From JAAFIP01 sp031367325 (lineage in GTDB: Bacteria > Pseudomonadota > Gammaproteobacteria > Burkholderiales > Burkholderiaceae_C): DNA of 64,000 nucleotides. The position numbers were made by a program, and so were the translations under genes. A model generated the notes under the pieces. The model was not told the origin of the DNA. It searched no databases and worked only from the letters and a program-made list of their open reading frames with translations. The stretch's first letter is position 1; each line of letters begins with the position of its first letter. Location of the stretch: NCBI GenBank assembly GCA_031367325.1, contig JANLPQ010000028.1, forward strand, positions 1-64,000, written 5' to 3'. Positions 33,853 through 42,652 of this stretch are shown piece by piece.

Positions 33853-34665
33853 ATGACAGCGCCACCCACAGTTAAAACTTTTCATCGCCTTTTGTTGACA
33901 GGTGCTGCAGGCGGTTTGGGCCAAGTGTTGCGGCATAGCTTGAAACCCTACGCTGGGGTGATGAGGTTATCTGATATCCAGCCTTTAAACGATAGTGATG
34001 CGGCACAAGAATGTTGCCCGTGCAATCTGGCGGATAAAGCTGCAGTCCACGCCTTGCTAGCGGGCGTAGACGCTGTAGTGCACATGGGCGGCGTGTCGGT
34101 GGAGCGGCCATTTGAAGAAGTGCTAGACGCCAATATCAAAGGCGTTTTCAATCTGTATGAGGCGGCACGTGCGCACGGTATGCGCCGTGTAGTGTTTGCC
34201 AGCTCAAACCATGTGATGGGGTTTCACCGACAAGGCGATATGCTGGATGCAAGCAGTGCCAGGCGGCCCGATGGCTACTATGGCCTGTCCAAATCGTATG
34301 GCGAAGATTTGTCGCGCTTTTACTTTGACCGCTACGGCATCGAGACAGTGTGCCTGCGCATCGGCTCATCGTTTGCCGAGCCGAAAGACCGCCGCATGCT
34401 GGTAACTTGGTTAAGCTACCGCGACCTCACCGAGCTGGTGCGCTGTGCGTTGTTTGCACCCAATGTGGGCCACACCGTGGTGTACGGCGTGTCGAACAAC
34501 CGCGACAAGTGGTGGGACAACAGCCAAGCGGCGCATCTGGGGTTTGTAGCGCAAGACAGCTCAGAGCCGTTTCGCGCCAAGCTGGAAAGTACGCCAGCAC
34601 TGGACGCTGCAGACCCCGCCAAGATCTACCAAGGCGGCGTTTTTGTCAAAGCCGGGCCGTTCTAG
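33853..34665 (+). CDS. udh: Uronate dehydrogenase (NAD-dependent epimerase/dehydratase fold)
   Basis: This 270-residue short-chain-type protein has the Rossmann motif LLTGAAGGLGQVL, VFASSNHVMGF, the YXXXK catalytic pair Y143/K147 in YYGLSKSYGED, and NRDKWWDNSQAAHLGF. These blocks are those of uronate dehydrogenases, which oxidise galacturonate or glucuronate to the aldarolactone. I chose the ATG at 33853; a GTG at 33844 would add three residues. It is the first gene of the operon, one base before the lactonase start. Confidence 0.9.
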   Translation: MTAPPTVKTFHRLLLTGAAGGLGQVLRHSLKPYAGVMRLSDIQPLNDSDAAQECCPCNLADKAAVHALLAGVDAVVHMGGVSVERPFEEVLDANIKGVFNLYEAARAHGMRRVVFASSNHVMGFHRQGDMLDASSARRPDGYYGLSKSYGEDLSRFYFDRYGIETVCLRIGSSFAEPKDRRMLVTWLSYRDLTELVRCALFAPNVGHTVVYGVSNNRDKWWDNSQAAHLGFVAQDSSEPFRAKLESTPALDAADPAKIYQGGVFVKAGPF

Positions 34666-34666
34666 C

Positions 34667-35590
34667 ATGACCGCTGCAGAGCTTATCGTTGATGCACGCA
34701 ACAGCGTGGGCGAAAGCCCTGTGTGGCACCCGGCAGACAAAGCGCTGTACTGGGTAGATATTCCACAAAAAAAGGTACACCAATGGTTGGCTAGCACTGG
34801 GCAGGTACGTACCTGGACAGCGCCCGAGATGGTGGGTTGTATTGCCATGCACAGTGCGGGTGGTTGGATTGCCGGTATGGAAAGCGGCATTTTTCATGTG
34901 CATTTAAACGGCTGCGATGCGGCCAACAGCGCTGGTGCGCTTGACCATTGCACAATGCAAACTACACTGCTAGTAGAGGCACCACATAGCACCAGCGGCA
35001 TGCGCTTTAACGATGGCCGCTGCGACAGGCAAGGGCGCTTTGTGGCAGGCACCATGATGGTAAATATGGCCACTAATTCAGGTAATCCCTGCTTAAGCAG
35101 CTATGAAAATAATAGTAACCTAAAGCAGCTTGTAGGTAACATGATCGTGCCTAATGGCTTAGCCTTCAGCCCCGATGGACGCACCATGTACCTAAGCGAC
35201 TCGCACCCCAGCGTGCAAACAGTGTGGGCGTTTGACTACGACACGGCTACCGGCATACCTAGCAACCGCCGCGTGTTTGTGGACATGAACCTGCTGCCTG
35301 GCCGCCCAGATGGCGCAGCGGTGGACGCTGAGGGCTGCTACTGGATTTGCGGCAGCGACGCAGGCCTGGTGCACCGCTTTACGCCGCAAGGCAAGCTAGA
35401 CCAATCGCTGGCCGTGCCGGTTAAAAAACCCGCCATGTGCGCCTTTGGTGGCGACGACATGCGCACGCTGTTTGTCACGTCCATTCGTCCTGACGGTATT
35501 GATTTGGCAGACCAGCCACTGGCGGGTGGCGTGTTTGCGCTGCGCCCAGGTGTGCAAGGCTTGCCTGAGCCAACATTTGCTGCAACTTAA
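34667..35590 (+). CDS. SMP-30/gluconolactonase family sugar lactonase
   Basis: This 307-residue six-bladed propeller has the N-terminal metal glutamate in VGESPVWHP, MRFNDGRCDRQGRFVAGTM, and IVPNGLAFSPDGRTMYLSDS. It should open an aldonolactone or aldarolactone, which fits the product of the uronate dehydrogenase before it. The segment NPCLSSYENNS (residues about 139-149) is encoded by a palindromic element and lies before the conserved VPNGLAFSPDG. I chose the ATG at 34667; the frame extends to 34643 inside udh. Confidence 0.9.
   Translation: MTAAELIVDARNSVGESPVWHPADKALYWVDIPQKKVHQWLASTGQVRTWTAPEMVGCIAMHSAGGWIAGMESGIFHVHLNGCDAANSAGALDHCTMQTTLLVEAPHSTSGMRFNDGRCDRQGRFVAGTMMVNMATNSGNPCLSSYENNSNLKQLVGNMIVPNGLAFSPDGRTMYLSDSHPSVQTVWAFDYDTATGIPSNRRVFVDMNLLPGRPDGAAVDAEGCYWICGSDAGLVHRFTPQGKLDQSLAVPVKKPAMCAFGGDDMRTLFVTSIRPDGIDLADQPLAGGVFALRPGVQGLPEPTFAAT
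35077..35118 (-). repeat. Palindromic element inside the lactonase gene
   Basis: Core variant CTGCTTAAGCAG at 35089-35100 (central CA changed to TA), preceded by CAGGTAATCC and followed by CTATGAAAATAATAG. It is read CCC TGC TTA AGC AGC TAT, a different phase from the other coding copies. Confidence 0.75.
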
Positions 35591-35610
35591 CTTTAAATTA
35601 AAGAAAAACC

Positions 35611-37371
35611 ATGACTAGAAAAAAACCTGAAGAATTGCGCAGCCACCGCTGGTACGGCGTACAAGACCTGCGCAGCTTTGGCCATCGCTCGCGCACTGCG
35701 CAAATGGGCTACCACCGCAGCGACTACGCAGGCAAGCCGGTGATTGCCATCATCAACACCTGGAGCGACATCAACCCCTGCCATACGCACTTTAAGCAGC
35801 GGGTGGAAGAGATCAAGCGCGGTATATGGCAGGCAGGTGGGTTCCCGGTAGAGATGCCTGCGATCAGTTTGAGTGAGCCGATGCAAAAGCCCACCACCAT
35901 GCTGTACCGCAACCTGCTGGCGATGGAAACCGAAGAATTGTTAAGGTCATACCCTGCCGACGGCTGTGTGTTGATGGGCGGCTGCGACAAGACCACGCCA
36001 GCCCTCATCATGGGTGCGATCAGCATGAACCTGCCCACCATCTTTATGCCCGCAGGCCCGATGCTAAGCGGTGACTACAAGGGCGGCGTAATCGGCAGCG
36101 GGTCGGACACTTGGAAATACTGGGCCGAGCTGCGCGCGGGCAACATTACGCAGCAAGACTGGCAAGAGGTAGAAGACGGCATTGCCCGCAGCCCCGGCCA
36201 TTGCATGACCATGGGCACGGCCAGCACGTTGACCAGCGCGGCCGAGGCACTGGGCCTCACATTGCCCGGCGCAGCCAGCATCCCCGCGCCCGACTCGCGC
36301 CACGCGCAGATGGCCACACTCACTGGCAAATGCATTGTAGATATGGTGTGGCAAGACATCAAGCCGTCGGACATTTTGACCAAGGCTTCGTTTGACAACG
36401 CGGTCACCACCGTGTTGGCCCTGGGCGGTAGCACCAACAGCATCGTGCACTTGGTGGCCATGGCGCGGCGCGCGGGCATTGATTTGAATATCGACCAGTT
36501 TGACGCCATGGCGCGCAAAACGCCGGTGCTGGCCAACCTGCGCCCCAGCGGCAAGTTTTTGATGGAAGACTTTTACTACGCAGGTGGCCTGCGCGCCATG
36601 CTCACGCAACTGGGCGATGTGAAGACAGGCGGCCTGCTGGACGGCAGCGCCCAAACCATCATGGGCACCACACTGGGTGACAACATTGCCGGTGCCAAGG
36701 TGTACAACGACGACGTGATTCGCCCCATGACCAACCCGCTAGTGCCCAAAGATGGCTTGGCAGTGCTGTACGGCAACATTGCGCCCGGCGGTGCTGTTAT
36801 CAAACCGGCAGCGATGGAGGCGAAGTTTTACAAACACACTGGCAAAGCCGTAGTGTTCAAAGACTACAACGACATGAACGCCCGTATTGACGCGCCTGAT
36901 TTGGACGTTACCGCGGACAGTGTCATCGTGCTGCAAAGCGCAGGCCCGCAGGGCGCGCCCGGCATGCCTGAATGGGGGCAGTTGCCCATACCGCAAAAAT
37001 TGCTCAAACAAGGCGTGCGCGACATGCTGCGCATCAGCGATGCCCGCATGAGCGGCACCAGCTACGGTGCTTGTGTGTTGCATGTTACCCCTGAGAGCCA
37101 TGTGGGTGGCCCGCTGGCGCTGGTGCAAGACGGCGACTTGATCACGCTAGACATCGAAGCGCGCAGCATCGGCATGGCGGTAAGCGATGCCGAACTGGCT
37201 AAACGCCGCAGCGCCTGGGTGCCGCCAATACCCAAGTTCAGCCGAGGCTACGGCGCGTTGTATTTGAAGCACATCCAGCAAGCCGACAAGGGGTGTGATT
37301 TTGACTTTTTAGAAACCAATTACGCAGCAAACCAAAGCACGCCTGCGGCAGGCGAACCGGAGATTCATTAA
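35611..37371 (+). CDS. IlvD/Edd-family sugar-acid dehydratase
   Basis: This 586-residue Fe-S dehydratase shows the cluster cysteines in NTWSDINPCHTH and GGCDKTTPALIMG, and the C-terminal DARMSGTSYGACVLHVTPE. It resembles L-arabonate/aldonate dehydratases more than amino-acid IlvD (LXRYRGPAK-type N-terminus absent; starts HRWYGVQDLRSFGHRSRTA). It should dehydrate an aldonate or aldarate to a 2-keto-3-deoxy acid. In most uronate dehydrogenase operons that step is done by GarD/GudD or enolase-type enzymes, so its use here is noteworthy. Exact substrate unknown. Confidence 0.88.
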   Translation: MTRKKPEELRSHRWYGVQDLRSFGHRSRTAQMGYHRSDYAGKPVIAIINTWSDINPCHTHFKQRVEEIKRGIWQAGGFPVEMPAISLSEPMQKPTTMLYRNLLAMETEELLRSYPADGCVLMGGCDKTTPALIMGAISMNLPTIFMPAGPMLSGDYKGGVIGSGSDTWKYWAELRAGNITQQDWQEVEDGIARSPGHCMTMGTASTLTSAAEALGLTLPGAASIPAPDSRHAQMATLTGKCIVDMVWQDIKPSDILTKASFDNAVTTVLALGGSTNSIVHLVAMARRAGIDLNIDQFDAMARKTPVLANLRPSGKFLMEDFYYAGGLRAMLTQLGDVKTGGLLDGSAQTIMGTTLGDNIAGAKVYNDDVIRPMTNPLVPKDGLAVLYGNIAPGGAVIKPAAMEAKFYKHTGKAVVFKDYNDMNARIDAPDLDVTADSVIVLQSAGPQGAPGMPEWGQLPIPQKLLKQGVRDMLRISDARMSGTSYGACVLHVTPESHVGGPLALVQDGDLITLDIEARSIGMAVSDAELAKRRSAWVPPIPKFSRGYGALYLKHIQQADKGCDFDFLETNYAANQSTPAAGEPEIH

Positions 37372-38100
37372 ATGGCCCTATCGCCAGACACTAAAAGCAA
37401 GCTCATGGGTGTGAGCACTGCTACCTTGTGCACAGCCTTGTTCAAACGCGGCTTGCGCAACCAGTTTATCCAAGACGTGCGGCCTGTGAATACCGACCTC
37501 ACAGACCAGCAGCCCAATATGGTGGGCGAGGCCTTCACGCTGCGCTACATTCCTGCGCGTGAAGATTTAAATCCCATCACCGTGTTTCAAGACCGTGCAC
37601 ACCCGCAGCGTGTGGCCGTAGAGCAGTGCCCGCCAGGTGCGGTAATGGTGTTTGACAGCCGCAAAGACGCACGCGCCGCGTCGGCGGGGTCGATTCTGAT
37701 CACGCGCCTGATGGTGCGTGGCTGTGCAGGTGCGGTGACCGACGGCGGCTTTAGAGATTCCCCCGAGATTGCGGCCATGCCGTTCCCGTGCTACCACCAG
37801 CGCCCCAGCGCGCCGACCAATTTAACTTTGCACCAAGCGCTAGACATTAACGTACCCATCGGATGCGGCGACGTAGCCGTATGGCCCGGCGACGTGATGG
37901 TGGGCGACAAAGAAGGCGTGATAGTCATCCCCGCGCATTTGGCAGACGAGATGGCCGCTGAGGCTATAGAGATGACAGCGTTTGAAGATTTTGTGCTGCA
38001 CCAAGTGCAGGGCGGGCGCAGTATTGTCGGCCTGTACCCACCCACCGACCCGCAAGCCAAGGACGATTTTGCAGCTTGGCGTAAAGTGCACATGCGCTAA
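37372..38100 (+). CDS. RraA-family protein, probable aldolase/decarboxylase type
   Basis: This 242-residue RraA-fold protein has DGGFRDSPEI, the D-x-x-R-D arrangement that binds metal and substrate in the HMG/CHA aldolase branch; authentic RNase E inhibitor RraA lacks the aspartate. The gene starts directly after the dehydratase stop. Within this operon, cleavage of a 2-keto-3-deoxy acid is a reasonable role (inference). Automatic annotation as a ribonuclease regulator would be misleading. Confidence 0.85.
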   Translation: MALSPDTKSKLMGVSTATLCTALFKRGLRNQFIQDVRPVNTDLTDQQPNMVGEAFTLRYIPAREDLNPITVFQDRAHPQRVAVEQCPPGAVMVFDSRKDARAASAGSILITRLMVRGCAGAVTDGGFRDSPEIAAMPFPCYHQRPSAPTNLTLHQALDINVPIGCGDVAVWPGDVMVGDKEGVIVIPAHLADEMAAEAIEMTAFEDFVLHQVQGGRSIVGLYPPTDPQAKDDFAAWRKVHMR

Positions 38101-38140
38101 CTGCCCATGGATTTATAACTCTATGTAGGAGACAATTTAT

Positions 38141-39163
38141 ATGAAGAATAAGCGTTTAACCCTTGTAAAGTCTGTTCAAGCAGCTATTTTATTAATAGCG
38201 TATAGCATGGTGGGCCTAGCGTGGGCGCAGGCTGACTACCCCAGCAAAGCCGTCAAAATCATCGTGCCTTTTCCACCCGGTGGCACCAGCGATGTGATGG
38301 CCCGCATGATGGCCGACGCATTGGGCAAGTCGATGAAGCAGCCCTTTGTGGTAGAAAATGTAGGTGGCGCTGGCGGCGTGATTGGCACCGAGCGGGGTGC
38401 CAAAGCCGCAGCTGACGGCTACACCATTGTGCAAACCGGTGTAGGCCAAAGCGCGGTAGCCCACGGCCTAGACCCTAATCTTAAATACGATTCCAACAAC
38501 GACTTTATTCACCTTACCCAAGTCAACTCTGGCCCTAACGTGTTGGTGGTGCACCCTTGCCAGTCTTTTAAAACACTTAAAGATTTGGTTGAGTACGGCA
38601 AGGCCAACCCCGGCAAACTGAACTACGGCTACACCCACGCTGCCTCGGGGCATATGGCAATGGAGCTTTTAAAGCAAACCGTATCCAACTGCTCAGCAGG
38701 TAAAACCGATTGCAAAGGCCTGTTTATGGTGGGCATTCCGTACCGTGGCGGTGGCCCGATGATGACCGATTTACTAGGCGGCCAAATCCCGCTGATGTTT
38801 ATCAACCAAGACACTGCCTTGCAACACGTGCGCGCTGGCAAGCTGCGCGCACTGGCTGTGACCAGCCAGCAGCGCAACCCGCTGTACCCGGATGTGCCCA
38901 CCATCAGCGAATCAGGCTACCCCGGGTTTTCGGCCCTGTCATGGTCGGGCTTGTCGCTACCCAAAGGCACACCCAAGCCGATTGCAGACAAGCTGGAGGC
39001 TGAAATGGTCAAGGCCATTCAAAGCGTCGAGGTCAAGCAGCGTTTAGAGTCACTGGGTTTTGCAGTGCCTACATTGGGGTCTGCCGCCTACACAGACTTT
39101 GTTAAGTCTGAAAAATCACGCTGGACACAGGTTATTAAAACAGCAGGTATTTCTGCGCAGTGA
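38141..39163 (+). CDS. Bug/TctC-family extracytoplasmic substrate-binding protein
   Basis: This 340-residue tripartite tricarboxylate transporter receptor has a signal peptide ending AWAQADYPS. The next segment, VKIIVPFPPGGTSDVMARMM, is typical of Bug proteins, as is GAGGVIGTERGAKAAADGYT. An AGGAG site precedes it at 38127. No TctA/TctB membrane genes are adjacent, so it is an orphan receptor, as is common in Burkholderiales; its ligand is probably a carboxylate related to the operon. The signal peptide core QAAILLIA is encoded by a palindromic element. Confidence 0.92.
   Translation: MKNKRLTLVKSVQAAILLIAYSMVGLAWAQADYPSKAVKIIVPFPPGGTSDVMARMMADALGKSMKQPFVVENVGGAGGVIGTERGAKAAADGYTIVQTGVGQSAVAHGLDPNLKYDSNNDFIHLTQVNSGPNVLVVHPCQSFKTLKDLVEYGKANPGKLNYGYTHAASGHMAMELLKQTVSNCSAGKTDCKGLFMVGIPYRGGGPMMTDLLGGQIPLMFINQDTALQHVRAGKLRALAVTSQQRNPLYPDVPTISESGYPGFSALSWSGLSLPKGTPKPIADKLEAEMVKAIQSVEVKQRLESLGFAVPTLGSAAYTDFVKSEKSRWTQVIKTAGISAQ
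38161..38200 (-). repeat. Palindromic element in the Bug signal peptide
   Basis: Core variant CTGTTCAAGCAG at 38172-38183, followed by CTATTTTATTAATAG, a near match to intergenic copies. It is read TCT GTT CAA GCA GCT ATT TTA, giving the hydrophobic signal core. Confidence 0.75.
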
Positions 39164-39232
39164 GCTTGCGCCTTCGGGGTTACCGCCCAGCATAGCTAAA
39201 GCCCGGGCTAACAGCCCTTAAAATAGAGGTCT

Positions 39233-42109
39233 ATGACTAGCTCACCTCCTAAATTCTCTGTCGCCGACATTCGCAACTCTTTTCTCGACTTTTATGCCGC
39301 CAAAGGCCACACCGTGGTCGAGTCCAGCGGCTTGGTGCCCGGCAACGACCCCACGCTGATGTTCACCAACAGCGGCATGGTGCAGTTTAAAGACGTATTT
39401 TTGGGAGCTGACAAACGCAGCTATGTGCGTGCAGCGTCTGTGCAAGCCTGCCTGCGCGCGGGGGGCAAACATAACGATCTGGAGAACGTAGGCTACACCG
39501 CACGCCACCACACGTTTTTTGAAATGCTGGGCAACTGGAGCTTTGGCGACTACTTCAAGCGCGACAGTCTGAAATGGGGCTGGGAGCTGTTGACCCAGGT
39601 GTACAAGCTGCCGCCCGACAAATTGTGGGCCACGGTGTACATCGACGATGACGAAGCCTACGATATTTGGACCAAAGACATTGGTGTGCCGCCCGAGCGC
39701 ATGGTGCGCATTGGCGACAACAAAGGCAAAAAATACGCGTCAGACAATTTTTGGATGATGGCCGACACCGGGCCGTGCGGCCCGTGCAGCGAGATTTTCT
39801 ATGACCACGGCGACCATATTGAAGGTGGCCCACCCGGCAGCCCCGGTGAAGACGGCGACCGGTTTATTGAGATTTGGAACCATGTGTTTATGCAGTTTGA
39901 CATGCAGGCCGACGGCTCGCTGAACAAGCTGCCTGCGCCGTGTGTAGACACGGGCATGGGATTAGAACGTCTTGCCGCCATACTTCAACATGTCCACAGC
40001 AACTACGAGATTGATATTTTTGACCAGTTGATCAAAGCCGCGGGCCGCGAGACTGGCGTTGCCGACCTGAACAATAAAAGCCTGCGCGTAATTGCCGACC
40101 ATATTCGCGCGACTGCATTTTTGGTAAGCGATGGCGTGAACCCTTCCAACGAAGGCCGTGGGTACGTGCAACGCCGCATCATCCGCCGCGCCATTCGCCA
40201 TGGCTACAAGCTGGGCCAGAAAACGCCTTTTTTCCACAAGCTGGTGCCCGACCTGGTGCGCATGATGGGCGATGCCTACCCGCGTTTGAAAATTGATGCT
40301 GTGCGGGTGATGGATGTTTTGAAGGTAGAAGAAGAGCGATTTTTTGAGACTCTCGATATTGGAATGACAATACTGAATCAGAACATTAACTATCTAAAGC
40401 AGTTACCTGACTCCTTTTTCGCACTAGTGGAATACTTGTCTGACGCAGATCCACTTGCTCAGATCCAATTGGTTCAAACCCATGTTACAGAACCTCGGTA
40501 TTCATATATAGCAGGTGACAACAGGGCTTGTGTTGCTTCAGTCTATAGATCATCTGAGAATGAGCGTTATGAAATTAGGTTATCGTTCGACCAATCGAGT
40601 AGTCCAGTCGCCACATACCCGAGTGAATTTACCTTCAAATATAAAAACTCACTGCCCGGATATGTTGCGTTTACTCTCCATGACAGATACGGATTCCCGT
40701 TTGACCTTACTGCGGATGTGTGCCGGGAGGAAAATATTCTGCTTGATGAAATAGGCTTTGGAGTGCACCTAAATGCACAAAAAGCGAGAGCCCGCGCCGC
40801 TGGCAAATTCAAGATGGACAAAGCGCTGGACTACGCTGGCAAGGCCAACACCTTTACCGGCTACACCACGCTAGAAGGCGCTACAAAAATTGTGGCGCTG
40901 TATGCCAACGGCGCACCCGTGCAGCAGCTATCGCAAGGCCAAGATGGCATAGTGGTGCTGGACAGTACGCCGTTTTATGCCGAGAGTGGTGGCCAGGTGG
41001 GTGACGAGGGCGTGCTAACCACGCCCACCAGCAGCTTTGCCGTGCTAGACACGCAAAAAATTAAGACGGATGTGTTTGGCCACCACGGCGCAGTAGTGCA
41101 GGGCACGCTGGCGGTGGGCGACATGATTGACGCACAGGTGAACACCCAAGTGCGCTCTAGCAGCATGCGCAACCACAGCGCCACCCACCTGATGCATAAA
41201 GCCCTGCGCGAAGTGCTGGGCACACATGTGCAGCAAAAAGGGAGCTTGGTGAATGCCGACCGCACGCGTTTTGACTTTGCGCACAACGCACCAGTCACCG
41301 ACGCGCAGATCAAAGCAATTGAACTGCAAGTCAACGCTGAGATTTTGGCCAACGCGGCTACCAGCGCACAGGTGATGGAAATTGAAGCCGCCAAAAAATC
41401 TGGTGCGATGATGCTGTTTGGCGAGAAGTACGGCGACGAAGTACGCGTGCTAGAAATTGGCAGCAGCAAAGAGCTGTGCGGCGGCACCCATGTGCTGCGC
41501 ACGGGGGACATTGGTTTATTTAAAATAGTGGCAGAAAGTGGCGTAGCCGCTGGCGTGCGCCGCATTGAGGCGGTGACGGGTATTGGCGCTGTCGAGTATG
41601 TGCAAGAGCTTGAGGTTACGGTAAACACCGCTGCTGCGGCCTTTAAAACCCAGCCGCACGAGCTGGCCGCGCGCATTGCGCAGGTGCAAGCCGAGGTGAA
41701 ATCGCTGGAGAAAGAATTGGCCGCTGCCAAAGGCAAGCTGGCGTCCAGCCAAGGCGATTCGCTGGTAGACAGCGCGGTCGATGTCAAAGGTATCAAAGTG
41801 CTGGCCGTCAAGCTAGACGGCGCTGATGCTAAAACTTTGCGCGACACGATGGACAAGCTCAAAGACAAGCTGAAAACCGCCATCATCGTGCTGGCAGCAG
41901 TGGATGGCGACAAAGTGCAAATTGCTGCAGGCGTAACGCAAGACGCCATGGGCAAAGTAAAAGCCGGTGACTTGGCCAATTTTGTAGCCCAACAAGTGGG
42001 CGGTAAAGGCGGTGGCAAACCCGACATGGCTATGGCCGGCGGTACAGACGCCAGCAAGCTAGGCGCCGCACTGGCCAGCGTGCAAGCGTGGGTGACAGAG
42101 CGCGTGTAA
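39233..42109 (+). CDS. alaS: Alanyl-tRNA synthetase with a foreign-looking internal segment
   Basis: AlaRS charges tRNA-Ala. The class II catalytic core (LMFTNSGMVQFKDVFLG, GNWSFGDYFK, DTGMGLERLAAILQ), the editing domain (RNHSATHLMHKAL zinc histidines and SKELCGGTHV), and the C-Ala domain are intact. The protein has 958 residues against about 875 for the family. The excess lies between EEERFFET (ends residue 373) and GYVAFTLHDRYGFPFDLTADVC: about 80 unrecognised residues rich in Ser, Tyr and Asn. The DNA from about 40349 to 40790 is AT-rich (one 60-base line has 38% GC), unlike both flanks. The frame is maintained. Confidence 0.95.
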   Translation: MTSSPPKFSVADIRNSFLDFYAAKGHTVVESSGLVPGNDPTLMFTNSGMVQFKDVFLGADKRSYVRAASVQACLRAGGKHNDLENVGYTARHHTFFEMLGNWSFGDYFKRDSLKWGWELLTQVYKLPPDKLWATVYIDDDEAYDIWTKDIGVPPERMVRIGDNKGKKYASDNFWMMADTGPCGPCSEIFYDHGDHIEGGPPGSPGEDGDRFIEIWNHVFMQFDMQADGSLNKLPAPCVDTGMGLERLAAILQHVHSNYEIDIFDQLIKAAGRETGVADLNNKSLRVIADHIRATAFLVSDGVNPSNEGRGYVQRRIIRRAIRHGYKLGQKTPFFHKLVPDLVRMMGDAYPRLKIDAVRVMDVLKVEEERFFETLDIGMTILNQNINYLKQLPDSFFALVEYLSDADPLAQIQLVQTHVTEPRYSYIAGDNRACVASVYRSSENERYEIRLSFDQSSSPVATYPSEFTFKYKNSLPGYVAFTLHDRYGFPFDLTADVCREENILLDEIGFGVHLNAQKARARAAGKFKMDKALDYAGKANTFTGYTTLEGATKIVALYANGAPVQQLSQGQDGIVVLDSTPFYAESGGQVGDEGVLTTPTSSFAVLDTQKIKTDVFGHHGAVVQGTLAVGDMIDAQVNTQVRSSSMRNHSATHLMHKALREVLGTHVQQKGSLVNADRTRFDFAHNAPVTDAQIKAIELQVNAEILANAATSAQVMEIEAAKKSGAMMLFGEKYGDEVRVLEIGSSKELCGGTHVLRTGDIGLFKIVAESGVAAGVRRIEAVTGIGAVEYVQELEVTVNTAAAAFKTQPHELAARIAQVQAEVKSLEKELAAAKGKLASSQGDSLVDSAVDVKGIKVLAVKLDGADAKTLRDTMDKLKDKLKTAIIVLAAVDGDKVQIAAGVTQDAMGKVKAGDLANFVAQQVGGKGGGKPDMAMAGGTDASKLGAALASVQAWVTERV
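40349..40790 (+). other. AT-rich mosaic segment within alaS
   Basis: Composition and codon use change abruptly after GAGACT near 40348 and return near 40790. The first 15 and last 45 codons still encode AlaRS-like sequence (IGMTILNQN; FTLHDRYGFPFDLTADVC), so the segment looks like recombination with a divergent alaS that carried an extra domain. Confidence 0.7.
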
Positions 42110-42154
42110 GCTATGTTTGGCTTATGACCCATGCGTTATAGACTTTAACCTGCC

Positions 42155-42220
42155 TACTATCATTAAAATAGCTGCTTGAGCAGTATCTACGAGCTCTGCA
42201 GCCTATTTTATTATAAATTT
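42155..42220 (+). repeat. Dispersed palindromic element (intergenic)
   Basis: CTATCATTAAAATAG, core CTGCTTGAGCAG at 42172-42183, then TATCTACGAGCTCTGCAGCC. It lies between alaS and the HNH gene. Confidence 0.85.
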
Positions 42221-42239
42221 TTAACTAAATTATCCTATT

Positions 42240-42578
42240 ATGGTGGCCAAACGTGCCTTGCGCAATGCACTGCCTTTAGGCCATGCTAGTACAGCGCTGG
42301 GCCATTGCCCGCTGTGCGCCAGGCCGCTGGTTGCGGGCCGCAGTGTAGACGAGCACCACTTGGTGCCCAAAAGCCAAGGCGGCAGACAAACCTACACAGT
42401 GCACCGCATTTGCCATCGCAAAATTCATGCGACCTTGAGCGAAAAAGAATTAGCGCGCGATTTTGCCACTTGGCCCGCGCTAAAAGCGCACCCAGAGATT
42501 GCCAGCTTTATTGCATGGGTGCAAAAGAAGGCACCCGAGTACTACGACAACAGCCTAAAGCCTGCTCGCAGGCGCTGA
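42240..42578 (+). CDS. Small HNH-motif protein
   Basis: This 112-residue protein has a CPLC zinc knuckle, DEHHLVPKSQGG with the catalytic histidine pair of HNH nucleases, and HRICHRKIHA as the last metal motif. Family members include restriction-like and homing-type nucleases and many uncharacterised housekeeping proteins. No methyltransferase or mobile-element gene is adjacent, so its role is open. The ATG at 42240 directly follows the palindromic element region. Confidence 0.82.
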   Translation: MVAKRALRNALPLGHASTALGHCPLCARPLVAGRSVDEHHLVPKSQGGRQTYTVHRICHRKIHATLSEKELARDFATWPALKAHPEIASFIAWVQKKAPEYYDNSLKPARRR

Positions 42579-42607
42579 ACCACCACAACAAGGCCATCGA
42601 CAAACTC

Positions 42608-42631
42608 CAAGCTCAAGCTCAAGCCCAAGCT
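42608..42631 (+). repeat. Short hexamer tandem repeat (CAAGCT)
   Basis: Four units of CAAGCT/CAAGCC in a row in the short gap between two converging genes. It is probably slippage-derived. Confidence 0.6.
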
Positions 42632-42652
42632 GAGCGGCGGTTGGGTACTTGT

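Noticed and set aside
37372..38100. RNase E inhibitor RraA
   Set aside because: The DGGFRD motif and the sugar-acid operon context favour the aldolase branch of the family.
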